Part shown: one piece after another, positions 10,640 through 21,500 of the stretch
Layout: every line of letters begins with the position of its first letter
Position numbering within the stretch: position 1 is the stretch's first letter
NCBI GenBank assembly: GCA_037178675.1
Contig: JAYMGJ010000393.1
Location: 1-59,803, forward strand
Direction: 5' to 3'
Length of the DNA: 59,803 bases
Source of the DNA: Scleroderma bovista
Lineage: Eukaryota > Basidiomycota > Agaricomycetes > Boletales > Sclerodermataceae
The notes under the pieces: generated by a model
Seen by the model: only the letters and a program-made list of their open reading frames with translations
Database searches by the model: none
Told to the model about the DNA's origin: nothing
Translations under genes and position numbers: made by a program

Positions 10640-11010
10640 TGAGATGACCCTAGGCAGAACACCTAAGACCCAACTACACGCGAGACTCTGAGAGGAAATA
10701 GGACGCGAGGATCTAGAGCAATAACCCAAGATGAGCTCGAATGGGGAGCCTCTGGGTGCTGGATTGCACGGTATATATACTACTATACACGAGGGCTACG
10801 CGAGGCTATCCACGAGGCTACGTGCAGGTAGAAGGCTATGTAATGACATCACTGTGGAGCTAAGGCTATGCGTAATGATGTCAAGGGTGGCAGCGTGTAC
10901 AGCACGAGGTACAGGTCTAGACTAGGTAGATAAGATAGAGGCTGTACACTAAGATAAGATAAACGCTATCTAATCGCAGATTAGATAAGATAAAAAGTCG
11001 GACCGTAACA
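10640..11010 (-). mobile_element. Solo LTR of family A inside B1 gag
   Basis: The 371-bp sequence starts TGAGATGACCC and ends GGACCGTAACA on the plus strand (TGTTACGGTCC...CA on the minus strand). It is flanked by perfect 5-bp target duplications ATGGG (10635-10639 and 11011-11015). Removing it and one ATGGG rejoins the gag frame as TLHGLRALC. It matches the A2 LTRs and contains the TATATATAC box. Confidence 0.95.
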
Positions 11011-11455
11011 ATGGGTTGAGGGCTCTTTGTCAGGAGATCGACGCGCGCTATTGGGAGCGCAAAGACGAGATCTCTCGCACCACGAAGAGCCAACCCACCT
11101 CGTCCCCCACTAAGCCCTCCAACTCCGGAGGCAACTCATCTAACTCCAGTCAGGAGAAATCCAAGACCGGAAACTCCCCCAGCTCCGCCAACTCTGGCTC
11201 GTCCAAAACAACCAGCAACCAGTCCTCCTCCGGTTCCAGACTGGACTTAACCCACAAGCTTGGTAAGGACAGGAAGCTAACTGCAGACGAGCGCATAAGG
11301 CGTCTGGACAACAACCTCTGCATGTTCTGCGGAGGTACTGGTCACTTCGCAGACAATTGTCCAAAGAAGACCAAAAAGGCCAAAGCTCGCGCTGCAGCCA
11401 TCGCTGCTGAGTCCGGTAAGACGGACTCTACTAACTCGGGTGCCAACTCCGAGTC

Positions 11456-11462
11456 AAAAAAA
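11456..11462 (+). other. Predicted -1 frameshift site, gag/pol of B1
   Basis: A AAA AAA in the gag frame (TCA AAA AAA GAG TAA). Pol (11543 onward) is in the -1 frame and stays open back to this site. Confidence 0.6.
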
Positions 11463-14400
11463 GAGTAAGCAGCTCCCGGCCCTCCGCACAACTGGCGAGC
11501 TGCGTTGACTCCGGAAGTGCACCCAAGGAGGCTCGCCTCAACGTGTCCGCTCTTTACGATCCTAACTCCCTTATGCCTCATGTTTTCCTTTTGTCTTACA
11601 ATTTACCAGAACTCCATGCGCTTGTGGACTCCGGTTCCACGCACTGTTTTGTAGATACCCAATATGCTCTTGGACACACTCTCTCCACTTACTCTGTTCC
11701 TCCGATTGTTCTCCGACTCTTTGACGGTACCTCAAATTTTGTAATTACTCAAGCTGTCGACCTATCAGTGAAATTCCCCGCATCCGGTGATGTCACCCCT
11801 ATGACTTTTTACCTTGCTCCGTTAGACTCTGAATGCATGATTGTCCTTGGACATAACTGGCTCACCCGCTACAATCCGTTGATTGATTGGGTACTGAGCA
11901 GTTTAACTTTCCAGACCCCTGCACAAAGTTTGCTAGTGCCCCCGTCAACTCCCTCTCCAGTCCTGTCCGGTAACCCTGTCTCCAGCCTCTCTGGCCAATC
12001 TGACCCTGGCCTCGCGCCATCTGTCGACACTCTAGTTTGCACCCCTCCACACATCTCTCTGATTAATGCAGCCGCATTCGTGCGTGCGTGCAAATTAGAA
12101 GGATCCACCAAATACCAACTTCAGCTGCGTCCCTCTGACTCAGCGAAGGCTCGCTCTTCCTCTGCCTCTACTCCGCCGGACTTGGACATTGTCCCTCCGG
12201 AGTATCGTGATTATGCGGACATGTTCAGCAAGGTGAAAGCCTCTGAACTGCCCCTGCATCGCGACTACGATCTGAAGATCGACCTTGAAGAAGGTACCTC
12301 TCCTCCTTTGGGAACTCTCTACTCACTGTCTCCGGTTGAGCTCTCCGCCCTCCAGACCTTCATCAACGAGAATCTAAATACAGGTTTCATCCGTCCTACC
12401 GCCTCCTCCCATGCTGCTCCGGTCCTCTTCATAAAGAAGAAGGATGGCTCACTCCGCCTCTGCGTTGACTTCCGGGGCCTAAACAAAATTACCAAGAAGG
12501 ATCGCTATCCACTCCCCCTAATCTCTGATCTTTTGGACTCACCCAGCCGTGCTAAAATCTATTCGAAGATCGACCTCCGGCATGCGTACCATCTAGTCCG
12601 GATTGCTCCGGGCGATGAATGGAAGACTGCCTTCCGTACGCGCTATGGGTCCTATGAGTGGTTAGTAATGCCCTTTGGCCTCACTAACGCCCCTGCAGCC
12701 TTCCAGCACTTTGTCAACACCATCTTCGCTGACATGCTAGACGTCTGTGTCGTCGTGTACCTTGACGACATCCTAATCTACTCCGAGGATATGGAGTCCC
12801 ACCAGCAGCACGTCCGGGAAGTTCTCTGCCGACTCCAGTTACATGGCCTCTTCACCAAACCAGAGAAATGTGAGTTCCACTCGGACTCGGTAGAGTACCT
12901 TGGCTATCGCCTCTCTCCGGACGGTTTGACTATGTCTCCGGACAAGATCCAAACCATCTCCGACTGGCCTGAACCTCGAAAGGTAAAGGACATCCAGTCC
13001 TTCTTGGGCTTTGCCAATTTCTACCGCCGGTTCATATTCAACTACTCTGACATTGTGGTTCCCCTCACCTGGCTCACCCGGAAGGATGCTCCCTGGAATT
13101 TCTCTGAGGACTGTCGACGTTCTTTCAATGCTCTCAAGCACGCCTTCACCACTGCGCCCATCCTCACTCACTTTATTCCGGACACCCCTATCATCGTGGA
13201 AACTGACGCCTCCGACTACACTGTCGCTGGCATCTTGTCTATCACCTGCGCCGACGGAGAGATTCGTCCGGTCGCATACTACTCCTGGACCCTGACTGCT
13301 CCGGAGTTAAACTACGACACCCACGATAAGGAGTTGCTGGCTATCTTCGAAGCTTTCCAGAACTGGTGCCATTACCTCGAAGGTTCCGCCTCTCCAATAG
13401 ACGTCGTCACGGACCACAAAAACCTCGAGTACTTCTCCACCTCAAAAGTACTGTCCCGCCGGCAAGCCTGGTGGTCTGAATTTCTATCACAATTTAATCT
13501 TGTCATTCGTTTCCGTCCCGGAAAACTCGGTGCCAAGCCAGACGCTCTCACTAGCCGATGGGACGTCTACCCCAAAGAGGGGGATAGTGGCTACGCCCGG
13601 GTTAACCCCCAAAATCTTAGGCCGGTGTTCACTCAAGAACAGCTCTCTAATTCTCTTCGCGCTACTTATCTAGAGTTTCCAGTCCTCTGTGCAGTCGCAA
13701 TCATGGACGTGGAAACACTCCATAGTGACATCCTCTCTGCACTACCCTCTGATCCCATTGCCCAGGTCCACCTCGCAGATCCACCGGACTCTCATTGGTC
13801 CACCGACGAGGCTGGATTCCTTTGACTAGACGGTTGTATATACGTACCGGACTTGGATGACCTCTGTCTCTGGGTACTCCGGTATCGACACGACCACCCA
13901 CTCACTGGTCACTTTGGGCAAAACCAGACTCTAGAGCTAATCTGGCGTGACTATACCTGGCCTGGTCTCAGGACCTTCGTCAAGGACTACGTCTGGTCCT
14001 GTACCTCCTGCGCAAGAGCTAAGACACCATGCCATAGACCATACGGACTGCTGAAGCAGCTCCCAGTACCGGAGAAGCCCTGGAATTCCATCTCCATGGA
14101 TTTCATAGAGCAACTCCCTTCATCTACTGGCTTCATAGCCATCCTGGTCGTGGTAGACCGGCTTTCTAAACAAGCCATTTTCATCCCTACTCACGACACC
14201 ATCACTAGCCCGGAGCTTGCAAAACTCTCACCCCATCTTCCATGTCTCCCAACTTGAACCGGCCATACCTAATACCATACCAGACCGGATACAACCTCCT
14301 CCGCCACCGGTCGAAGTAGATGGTGAACTGGAGTTCGAGATCTCTGAGATCCTCAACTCCAAGGTTGACTGTCGACGCAGAACGTGCAAGTTGCTTTACT

Positions 14401-14540
14401 TGGTACGTTGGTCCGGTTACGAAGGGACTGACGAAGAAACATCTTGGCTTCTCGCCACTGAACTAGGCAACGCTACAGAACTGTTAGAAGATTATCATGT
14501 CCGGTACCTGGACAAACCCGGACCACTCGTGTCTATGTAA
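11463..14540 (+). pseudogene. pol: Gypsy Pol, family B (B1), stop plus integrase deletion
   Basis: Pol is continuous in the -1 frame from the gag end to 13825. It has an aspartic protease ([13 protein letters not shown], about 11616), reverse transcriptase (VVVYLDDILIYS, about 12750) and RNase H (VETDASDY at about 13195; HDKELLAIFEAF). TGA at 13823-13825 replaces the Arg of GFLRLDG. The integrase zinc region (HDHPLTGHFGQ ... SCTSCARAK) and the first catalytic Asp (MDFIEQL) follow to about 14225. A deletion then removes the rest of the integrase core and shifts the frame. The chromodomain end survives in another frame (EISEILNSKVD...LLYLVRWSGYEGTDEETSWL) to TAA 14538-14540. The order PR-RT-RH-INT-chromodomain defines a chromovirus. 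Confidence 0.92.
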
Positions 14541-14552
14541 TAATACTCTCGC

Positions 14553-15172
14553 TGTCAAGACCGGTTCTTCACCGATCTGATCTCTACGAGGGGTCAGGGG
14601 GTCAGGGGTTGGTCTAGCGGTAAGACCGAGATGCTACGTAGCGTAGTTGTGCTTCCCGAATGATAGGAAGGCCGACCGAGGGTCTGACGGAGAGTCCAAG
14701 GGTAAACGGTCTACGACCGCTTGCACGAGACAGAGACGGAGAGTGCGAAGGGAGAACAGATGAGAAGTATCTTATTCGATATTCGAACTGAACTACAACA
14801 GACCGAGTATCTAGGTATTTATACTGAGTGGAACGGATGAGGCGATGTACGGGAAGTCGGGATTACCGACGAATGACGAGCGCAGTCGCGCTGTGCGCTG
14901 AGTAAGTACGGTAAGTGCGATAACCAGATTACCAATGAGTATTGTATTAGTAATGCAACGGGACGGGAACGTATAGTAACCGGAAACAAGAAAGGAAACA
15001 TATTAGGTAATCGTACAGGGAGACAGAACGGACAACACGCTCACCGATCGGTGGCGATACAGGACAGATAGAGAGAAACGGAAAAGGGAGTACATACAAT
15101 AAAACGGGCAGCGAACGCGTGGACGCGATCGGACAATAGGGTACAGGGTGATCGGATGTCACGGTCGTGACA
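14553..15172 (-). mobile_element. Solo LTR, type E, inside B1
   Basis: The 620-bp insertion begins TGTCAAGACC and ends GGTCGTGACA, so its ends form a short near-perfect inverted repeat. Perfect 5-bp target duplications CTCGC flank it (14548-14552, 15173-15177). B2 has the uninterrupted sequence (ACTCTCGCTCTCTG, near 36525 on the minus strand). Orientation is taken from similarity of the minus-strand start TGTCACGACCG to the family-C LTR start. A tRNA-like A-box, TGGTCTAGCGG, lies near 14609. Confidence 0.93.
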
Positions 15173-15333
15173 CTCGCTCTCTGTTTCTCTTATCCGTTTC
15201 TTTTATCTGTTTCCCCTATCTGTTTCACTCTGTCTCTGTAATATCACTCACTCTCAAATCCAGCCACTTTTCTCTATAAACAAAAAAGTAAAACTAAATT
15301 ACATTTCTATTTACAAGGTCCGGACCGGACCTC

Positions 15334-16630
15334 TCACTCTGGCACACCGTTGCCAGGGTTCTCTTGCTCCTCTTGGAGCCCCTGGACTTCCTTTTCGACC
15401 TCCTCCGGGTCGACCTCCGCTTCGCTGTCCTCCGACTCCTCGTCCTCATCCCAAGGCGCCGTGAAGAAACGGCATTCCTCGAGGAATGTCTTGAGGCCGG
15501 CCATCAACCTCTCATTTCCTTTGGCCACCGAGCGGGTGGCATCCGCAACCCAGTGCATCTGACCAGTCATCTCCTCCACTGCTCTGGTCAACCGGTCCAA
15601 CCGGTCCAGGAATGGCCCAGGGTCAAACCCGGGCCGTTTCCCAGACAGTCCCGGTACTTCGACGATGTTGTTGTCGTCGACAACCTTCGCAACCGTCTTC
15701 TTCTTTTTCCGCTTCTCCCCTCCTCGCGGCGACGTTGCGACCTCCTTCGCCTTGCCCTTCCCTTTGTCCTCTACCGGACCCAGACCTCCTACCTCCGGCC
15801 ACTCGCACCGCTCCTTGAGCCCGGCGCACTTCATGCACGCGCGCTGCTTGGGCCTTTCCGGGTCTCGTTCGCACTTGGCCTTGTGCTTTGCACAGCGGAC
15901 ACACCTGCCAGGAAGTTAAATAAAATAGCAAAAAAAAAAAATATAGGTTACTTACCGGACGTCGCTCCGGTCTCCACTCGGACCCGCCTCTGGTTCTTCC
16001 CTTGCTCGCTTCTTCGACGCCTCCTGCGCCATCGCCCTCTGCTTTGCTGCAACCTCTGCAGCCCTTCGCTGCACCTCCGCCCTGTCCTTCTCCGCCTGCT
16101 CACGCGCCTGGCGCTCCGCCTCCTCTCTCGCCTTCCGCTCCGCCTCTTCGCGCTCACCTCTCCGCCTCTTCCCTACACTGCTCTTCACTTGCTTGCAACA
16201 ACGACGTTCCTTTGCCTTGGCGTTGTAGAGACTGTCCTGTCTCTAGGTGTGTAGAGTTGCTGATAGTAGTACTGACACTGGACTCTCTACCTTAGCTTAT
16301 GTAGGCTTGTATTAGCTTACTAAGCAATCTCACTCTTTCCTGTGTATATGTTTGAGCTCAGTCCTGGAGTGACTGAACACCACTACTCTCCCTATTTCTC
16401 CTAGTCTCCCCAGTCCTTGGGAGCCTTGCCTGACCTCCAGAAGCTCCTGGGTCGAATGCACCTCATCTGAGGGAGCAGCCACCCAAACACATTGTTGTCT
16501 TTTCAGCGTCAAGGACATTGGACTCGTCCTCACTACCGGACTGAAGCTCCGGTGTTGGGGCCTTCGTCCAATCCCTAGACTCGGTGGCAGCAGGGGCGAT
16601 GGGGCTGGTGGACTTAGCAATGGCAGACAT
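15334..16630 (-). pseudogene. Antisense accessory gene with Zn2Cys6 cluster, family B (B1)
   Basis: The gene runs opposite to gag-pol, between pol and the 3' LTR. Exon 1 starts at ATG 16630 (MSAIAKSTS). It is interrupted by the F-type LTR 16224-16505 and resumes as a Glu/Arg/Ala coiled coil (REEAERKAREEAERQAREQ). A 51-bp intron (15905-15955, GTAAGT...GGCAG) precedes exon 2. Exon 2 opens with CVRCAKHKAKC, eleven residues, then CMKCAGLKERC: C-x2-C-x6-C-x11-C-x2-C-x6-C, a match to the fungal Zn(II)2Cys6 pattern. A Lys-rich stretch, a helical segment (FLDRLDRLTRAVEEM) and a very acidic C-terminus follow. B2 (28869-36368) has the same plan; family C (56356-57647) has a relative. Nucleic-acid binding is inferred from the motif only. 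Without the LTR insertion the frame would be open. Confidence 0.8.
16224..16505 (+). mobile_element. Solo LTR, type F, inside B1 accessory gene
   Basis: The 282-bp sequence starts TGTAGAGACTGTCC and ends TTGTCTTTTCA, flanked by 4-bp duplications GCGT (16220-16223, 16506-16509). A second copy lies at 20190-20467 in reverse orientation. The strand given is arbitrary (TG...CA reading). Confidence 0.85.
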
Positions 16631-16781
16631 GGTAAAATCGATGGCAGAAAACTGAGGGTAAAGGCCAAACCGGTCTGATCTTTATAGATCCAAATTTCAT
16701 ACTCAGACAATCACTCCGGACTCCGCATTGTTCTAGGCGACCACATGACAGCCTCATTGGGGCCTCATGGGTTCGGCCCCT

Positions 16782-16794
16782 AAAAGGGGGATAC
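16782..16794 (+). other. Polypurine tract of B1
   Basis: AAAAGGGGGATAC lies directly before the 3' LTR start TGTTACGACC. It is the expected primer for plus-strand DNA synthesis. Confidence 0.75.
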
Positions 16795-17436
16795 TGTTAC
16801 GACCATGTCCAACTCCGGGTCCTATCTGGTCACTCCGGTCGCTTCGCAGCTTTACAGCTCAACTCTGGTTGCCCACCAGTTACTCCGGTCGCACTCATGC
16901 AGATAACCTTCCGTTAAGCACGACCCTTGATCTATGCTCTATTCGTTCATTACCACACCTCGCCGTCAACCCTGCTTGGTCGTGAGTTCTTCGTGTACTT
17001 GTTATATCTCCTGCCTTGTGTTATTTTCACCGGACCTGATTTATTTTACCTGGACCTGACTTTATTTTCATCGGACCTGACCTAGTACTTTCTCCGGTTG
17101 TCCCTTGTCCGCTATTAGGCTGTTTACTTGTCACCGTATATACTCATCCCTAGTTTGCACTTAGTATAAGTACTCTGTAGATTATCCTGTACTCCTCAGT
17201 CTGAAATCAACCATAGTCTCTACTCCTGATCTTGCCCGTCTCTGTCTCTGTCTCTGTCTCCCCTTCTTGACCGGAACCTAAGCAAGGGATCAACGCTCGT
17301 TATCCTTAGTCGTTGAATCCAAGCGGTCACCAACTCCAGCCGGACTAATCTCTTGTCCAGCCCTCTGCCCTCTCTCTTCGTCCGCTTTCGTCTGGACTTG
17401 ACTGGACCCCCTACTGGAGTAGACCCAGACTTGACA
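16795..17436 (+). mobile_element. 3' LTR of B1
   Basis: The 642-bp LTR runs from TGTTACGACCATGTCC to ...CCCAGACTTGACA. It matches the B2 LTRs at 28080-28701 and 41822-42434 in reverse. A (GTCTCT)n microsatellite lies near 17245. It abuts family-A leader sequence (GAATGGCGCTAAAGG). Confidence 0.9.
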
Positions 17437-17581
17437 GAATGGCGCTAAAGGCTGGCCGTAAATGAAACAGAAGGTGTGAAGATGAAGCTCCTTAACCCTG
17501 GAGTCCAGGTATAGTTTCCCTTTACTAGGCTGGGGAACAGCGTGTGGAAGAACAAGTAGATGGTTTAGATTCAAGCTCAGG

Positions 17582-17950
17582 TGAGACGACCCTAGGCAAA
17601 CACCAAGGACCCAACCACATGCTAAGACTCTAAGAGGATAGGATGCGAGTATCTAGAGCAAAGACCCAAGATGAGCTTGAATGGGGAGCCTCTGGGTGCT
17701 GGATTGCACGGTATATATACTACTATACACGAGGGCTACGCGAGGCTATCCATGAGGCTACATGCAGGTAGAAGGCTATGTAATGACATCACTGTGGAGC
17801 TAAGGCTATGTGTAATGATGTCAAGGGTGGCAGCGTGTACAGCACGAGGTACAGGTCTAGACTAGGTAGATAAGATAGAGGCTGTATACTAAGATAAGAT
17901 AAACACTATCTAATCGCAGATTAGATAAGATAAAAAGTTGGACCATAACA
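17582..17950 (-). mobile_element. 5' LTR of element A1
   Basis: The 369-bp A-type LTR starts TGTTATGGTCC on the minus strand. It is followed at 17437-17581 by the family-A leader (shared with 34830-34967), so it is not a solo LTR. Several CpG-to-TpG/CpA changes are seen compared with the A2 LTRs. Confidence 0.88.
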
Positions 17951-18592
17951 GATAATCTGAGACTGAGGAATGATGGATAAGTCACCTGACCACGCATGGT
18001 GGCAATCATGAACACACCTGTTATATGTTTTGCAATTTCCAGCGTCCTCTAACTGATTGGTGATATCGATGTAATCACTCAAAGATACGTTGTCATACTA
18101 CTCTCGGTTATTTAGCAAATTCTTGCAATCCAAATAATAACACTTACTGACCACTACATAGTCTCCTTGAAATGTCGAAAGATGCCCCAGGATTTTCTGA
18201 CATCTTCCTTAAAAAATAAAGCACATCACAATCCATTTTTATTAAGTTTTGCATGAACTTACCAGTGGTAAAATGCACATGTAGAGGCTCATCAGGCTCT
18301 GTGGCCATAGTGCTAGGTTTGACAATGGGCAAAGCTGAAACCCCTCCAGTTTCAGGCATGAAGTGCAGGGTGGGTATATCATTTCGAACAGTGGATGGGA
18401 CGGAAAAATACTGCTGATCTCTCTTGTGCATACCTTTTTGAATGGTAGATGGGAGGGAAGATGACTTTTGATTTTTCTTCTGCATTTCCTCGACAACAAG
18501 ATGATAGCAAGTCTGTTTATGCTTATGTCAGCATCTGTGGCATGATAAATCACAAGTCATTGTTCTCCCAAAGTTATTGGTAGCTATTTAGT
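17951..18592 (-). other. Plavaka downstream region, no gene recognised
   Basis: A 113-codon minus-strand frame (18144-18485, Ser/Lys-rich start) resembles nothing I know. It lies directly downstream of the transposase stop. It may be a second, decayed gene of the transposon or chance. Confidence 0.3.
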
Positions 18593-21500
18593 CTAGAAAG
18601 CAATTTCAAATGCGTGGTGGTCTATATACTTGTTTACATAGTAAGCTTGGAAATTATCAAGGGTATCACTGTAGTCAATCTTGGTGGGAAGTGGGTCAGG
18701 TCCATAGACAGGAATGAGATGAGCCCCACGAAGTATACAGTCAATGTGAATGACTTCCAGTCCCCACTGACCATCTGCATTAAAATCTGGTTGGACGATC
18801 CACATTCCTGTGTCTTCGTCGGGCCCATCCGAGATTGTTGTGAACCACTGAATAAGCGTGCACGGATATTTAATGTTGTCGTAGATGAATGAGAAGAACA
18901 AGAAAACCCTGGCAACATGAAGTCCTCCCATTCCAGGTATATTTGGATCATTTTCCAGGAAAACTGTATTGTATCGCGCAGACCCTTTTCGCCAACGGGG
19001 TGTGCTCCAAATGCATTCTGAATGCATTCCACTGAGTCCGGATAAATCACTAGGTGCATAGAATGTTGCAACGGCACTAAGAAAGACCGAAACTGATGAG
19101 TTCAAAAGGTCAGGTAGCACTGAATCATCAATATTGGGGTCCACCTCGTCCTGAAGCTGGAAGTGAAGGAAGCGGCGAGTAAGAAGAGGAAGTCTGGGCT
19201 GCTGGATGTAATGAGCAAGTGAATATATGTCCCTTGGAAATTTACGTGCTGGCAAGCACAGTGATAAAGTCAGACTTTGGAGCATAGCCGTAATGATGGA
19301 CTTACCTGGCATTTTTGCCAAATGAACATAATTGAGAACGCAAGGGCCATCAAGCATCTGAATGTCATCGTCTGTGTCACTCCCATCATCTGTGCCATTC
19401 CCATCACTGTCAGGGTCCTTGCCAGAGTTGTCTTCGTGATCCTGAAGTTCTCGTATGGCAGCTGAAAGAATATTATCATCGAGCATGCCACGAGCTTCGA
19501 AGTCGACTCTTGCAGCGGTGAGCTTGTCAAGACGTTGGTTCGTGATAAGCATTTGGCCCAAAGCTTCGAAACAGTTCAAATGCTGCCAGGGCTCCTTGAC
19601 GGCCTTGATATGCTTGGATTCAGTAATAGATGAACATAGCCCATTTGGTGCACCATATTCCTGGACAAGATGTCAGTAATGGGACATGGAATGTTGTTGT
19701 GGTACCGAAAAACCCTTCCCTCCAGGTTCATGGACGCCTGTCTCTTGGAAAATATGGCAGTGATGGTGAAAGAGTTCAAGTGCTCTGTCCACAGTTTCAA
19801 GCACACTTTCGTTTAATGAATTTCTCCGCACGTAGTAGCAAAAGTCAAGAAATGTGCTTAATGTGTGCACAACTCTGGGCAGGACGTGACCTTCAATTGC
19901 AGGAAGGTAGACTTTCATTAAGGCCTTTGAATCATTGCCTGTCCATTGTTTGAATCGCCAACCTTCTTTAAAACATCGTAAATTTGGATAAAGAGGGACA
20001 GCAGTGATCCTAGTCCAACAAAAAGTGTTAGAATATGTGGACACGGTCACAAGCTTACTCACCTTCAGTCGATATCATCAAGAATATGATTGGCTTCGGC
20101 TTCACTGTACTCAATCTTGAGGTACTCGCCAATCCAGGTCACAAGGTGATCCTTGAAAACCCCCTTGATAATCTGGTGAAGGGGATCGGTGAAAAGATAA
20201 CAATGTGTTTGGGTGGCTGCTCCCTCAGATGAGGTGCATTCGACCCAGGGACTTCTGGAGGTCTGGCAAGGCTCCCAAGGACTAAGGAGACTAAGAAACT
20301 AGAGAGTGGAAGGGTGGTTCAGTCACTCCAAGACTGAGCTCAAAGATATACACTGAAGAGAAGGATTTTTTTTGCTTAGTAAGCTAAGTACAAGCCTACA
20401 TAACTAAGGTAAGAGTCCAGTATCAGTACTACCAATCTACACACCCAGAGACAGGACTGTCTCTACATTGGGTGTAAGCATTTTATAGATGTTGGCGTGA
20501 GGGAAATCATTTGTGAATGGCTATCATAAAAGGGATCAGCAATTTCCTATTGAAATGAAGGTATAACGTACCATTAGGTCACCGACTATCCCATATTGAT
20601 CCCACACCTTGGCAAGAGCAAATGCATGGACACAATACTCTGTATGTTCCCATGAACGTGGAATACCATTGCGTCCATCGAGATTATTAGACATACTTGT
20701 ACAGCTATCCTTTGTGTCTCAGCCAAGTAGATGCGCTTACAAAAGCTTAAAACTTACAGCGGGCACCATCCCTGCACGATACAAGACAATAAAACCTGCT
20801 CAGGGTAGTCAGCTATGTAGGCAGCAAGGGCATATGTAGCGCACCTGAAGTGTCCATCAGGACATCACTGAACTTCAGGTTTAGACATGCCACTGCATAG
20901 CAAGGATAAGATGTGAGCCAGTGTGGTGTGAAATAGTTGTCGCCAGAACTTCCGAAATTCAGCGCTATCCTCACTTTCACGATCGGCTGCATTGCAAACA
21001 CAGTGTATCAGTATAAATGCCATAAGGCCTGCATGAACTTGTGGCATACCTTTTGGTATTGCAAGGAATGTAAGTAATACGAGGCCATTCTTGTGGGCAC
21101 AATGAGTATTGTTGTGAATATTGCCAATTGAAAGGTAAAGCAGATAATAGTTGTTTTGGCCAGTCACAACTGATACAGTGGTTTTATCACTGCCCAAAAT
21201 GATGGGCACCACCATTGCGCCATGCATTTCAGGGTCCTCCACAAGAATATTCTGTCCATCTGTTAGTATTCAGATCCACAGATTTAATCAAGACATACTG
21301 CATGACGCCACGCCCAATTACCAGACATAAAATTTTCCCATCGGCACTCACCTGTGGGTTCAAATTCACGATAAGGGTCATAATCAAAGTGCTCATGAAA
21401 ATCTGGATTGTCCAGAAGATTGGCAACAACAGTGTTGGGATCACGATACCAGACATCATAATCTTTTGTCATCCAGCGAGGAGCTCCAAGTTCGGGTATG

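Larger units (their letters stand above)
9885..11468 (+). pseudogene. gag: Gypsy Gag, family B (B1), interrupted
   Basis: The first part reads ...FGPEDGPGGDLDD, a long acidic stretch, then DELDPGLAVFQNL in the frame containing 10053-10283. At 10196-10202 (CCCAAAA) the coding frame shifts by -1 and continues as VQCELCFQDRAKAF...GLPDRLKDEI, a retrotransposon Gag domain. At 10640 a 371-bp A-type solo LTR interrupts the frame. It resumes at 11016 ([16 protein letters not shown]). A Ser/Thr/Asn-rich linker and a CCHC knuckle, [14 protein letters not shown] (about 11318-11360), follow, ending at TAA 11466-11468. The 5' end is missing. B2 has the same internal frameshift. Confidence 0.85.
9885..17436 (+). 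mobile_element. Gypsy family B, copy B1 (5' truncated)
   Basis: Plus-strand order: gag, pol with chromodomain, antisense accessory gene, polypurine tract, 3' LTR (16795-17436). The 5' LTR and the first part of gag are missing, and the element begins inside gag directly against family-A leader. Three solo LTRs have landed in it: A-type at 10640-11010, E-type at 14553-15172 and F-type at 16224-16505. Pol carries a stop and a large integrase deletion, so the copy is dead. Compare B2, 28080-42434. Confidence 0.88.
8115..17950 (-). mobile_element. Gypsy family A, copy A1, split by element B1
   Basis: Two minus-strand blocks of family A flank B1. 8115-9884 carries the pol N-terminus, gag and leader ORF; 17437-17950 carries part of the leader and the 5' LTR. 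In intact A2 these blocks are contiguous apart from about 320 bp of leader. I therefore read them as one element entered by B1, with that leader segment and B1's 5' end lost. The pol end is cut at 8115, where alignment with A2 stops after the residues NLEVSMDL. Confidence 0.8.

Noticed and set aside
10731..10925. 64-codon frame repeated at 17671, 29094 and 35059
   Set aside because: Lies wholly inside the A-type LTR; repeated because the LTR is repeated.
14590..14680. Possible tRNA gene
   Set aside because: Only an A-box/D-arm-like segment; acceptor stem and B box could not be matched by eye.
15364..16254. 296-codon plus-strand frame (Leu/Arg/Ser-rich) over the B1 accessory gene
   Set aside because: Complement of the coiled-coil exon; the composition is explained by the antisense gene.
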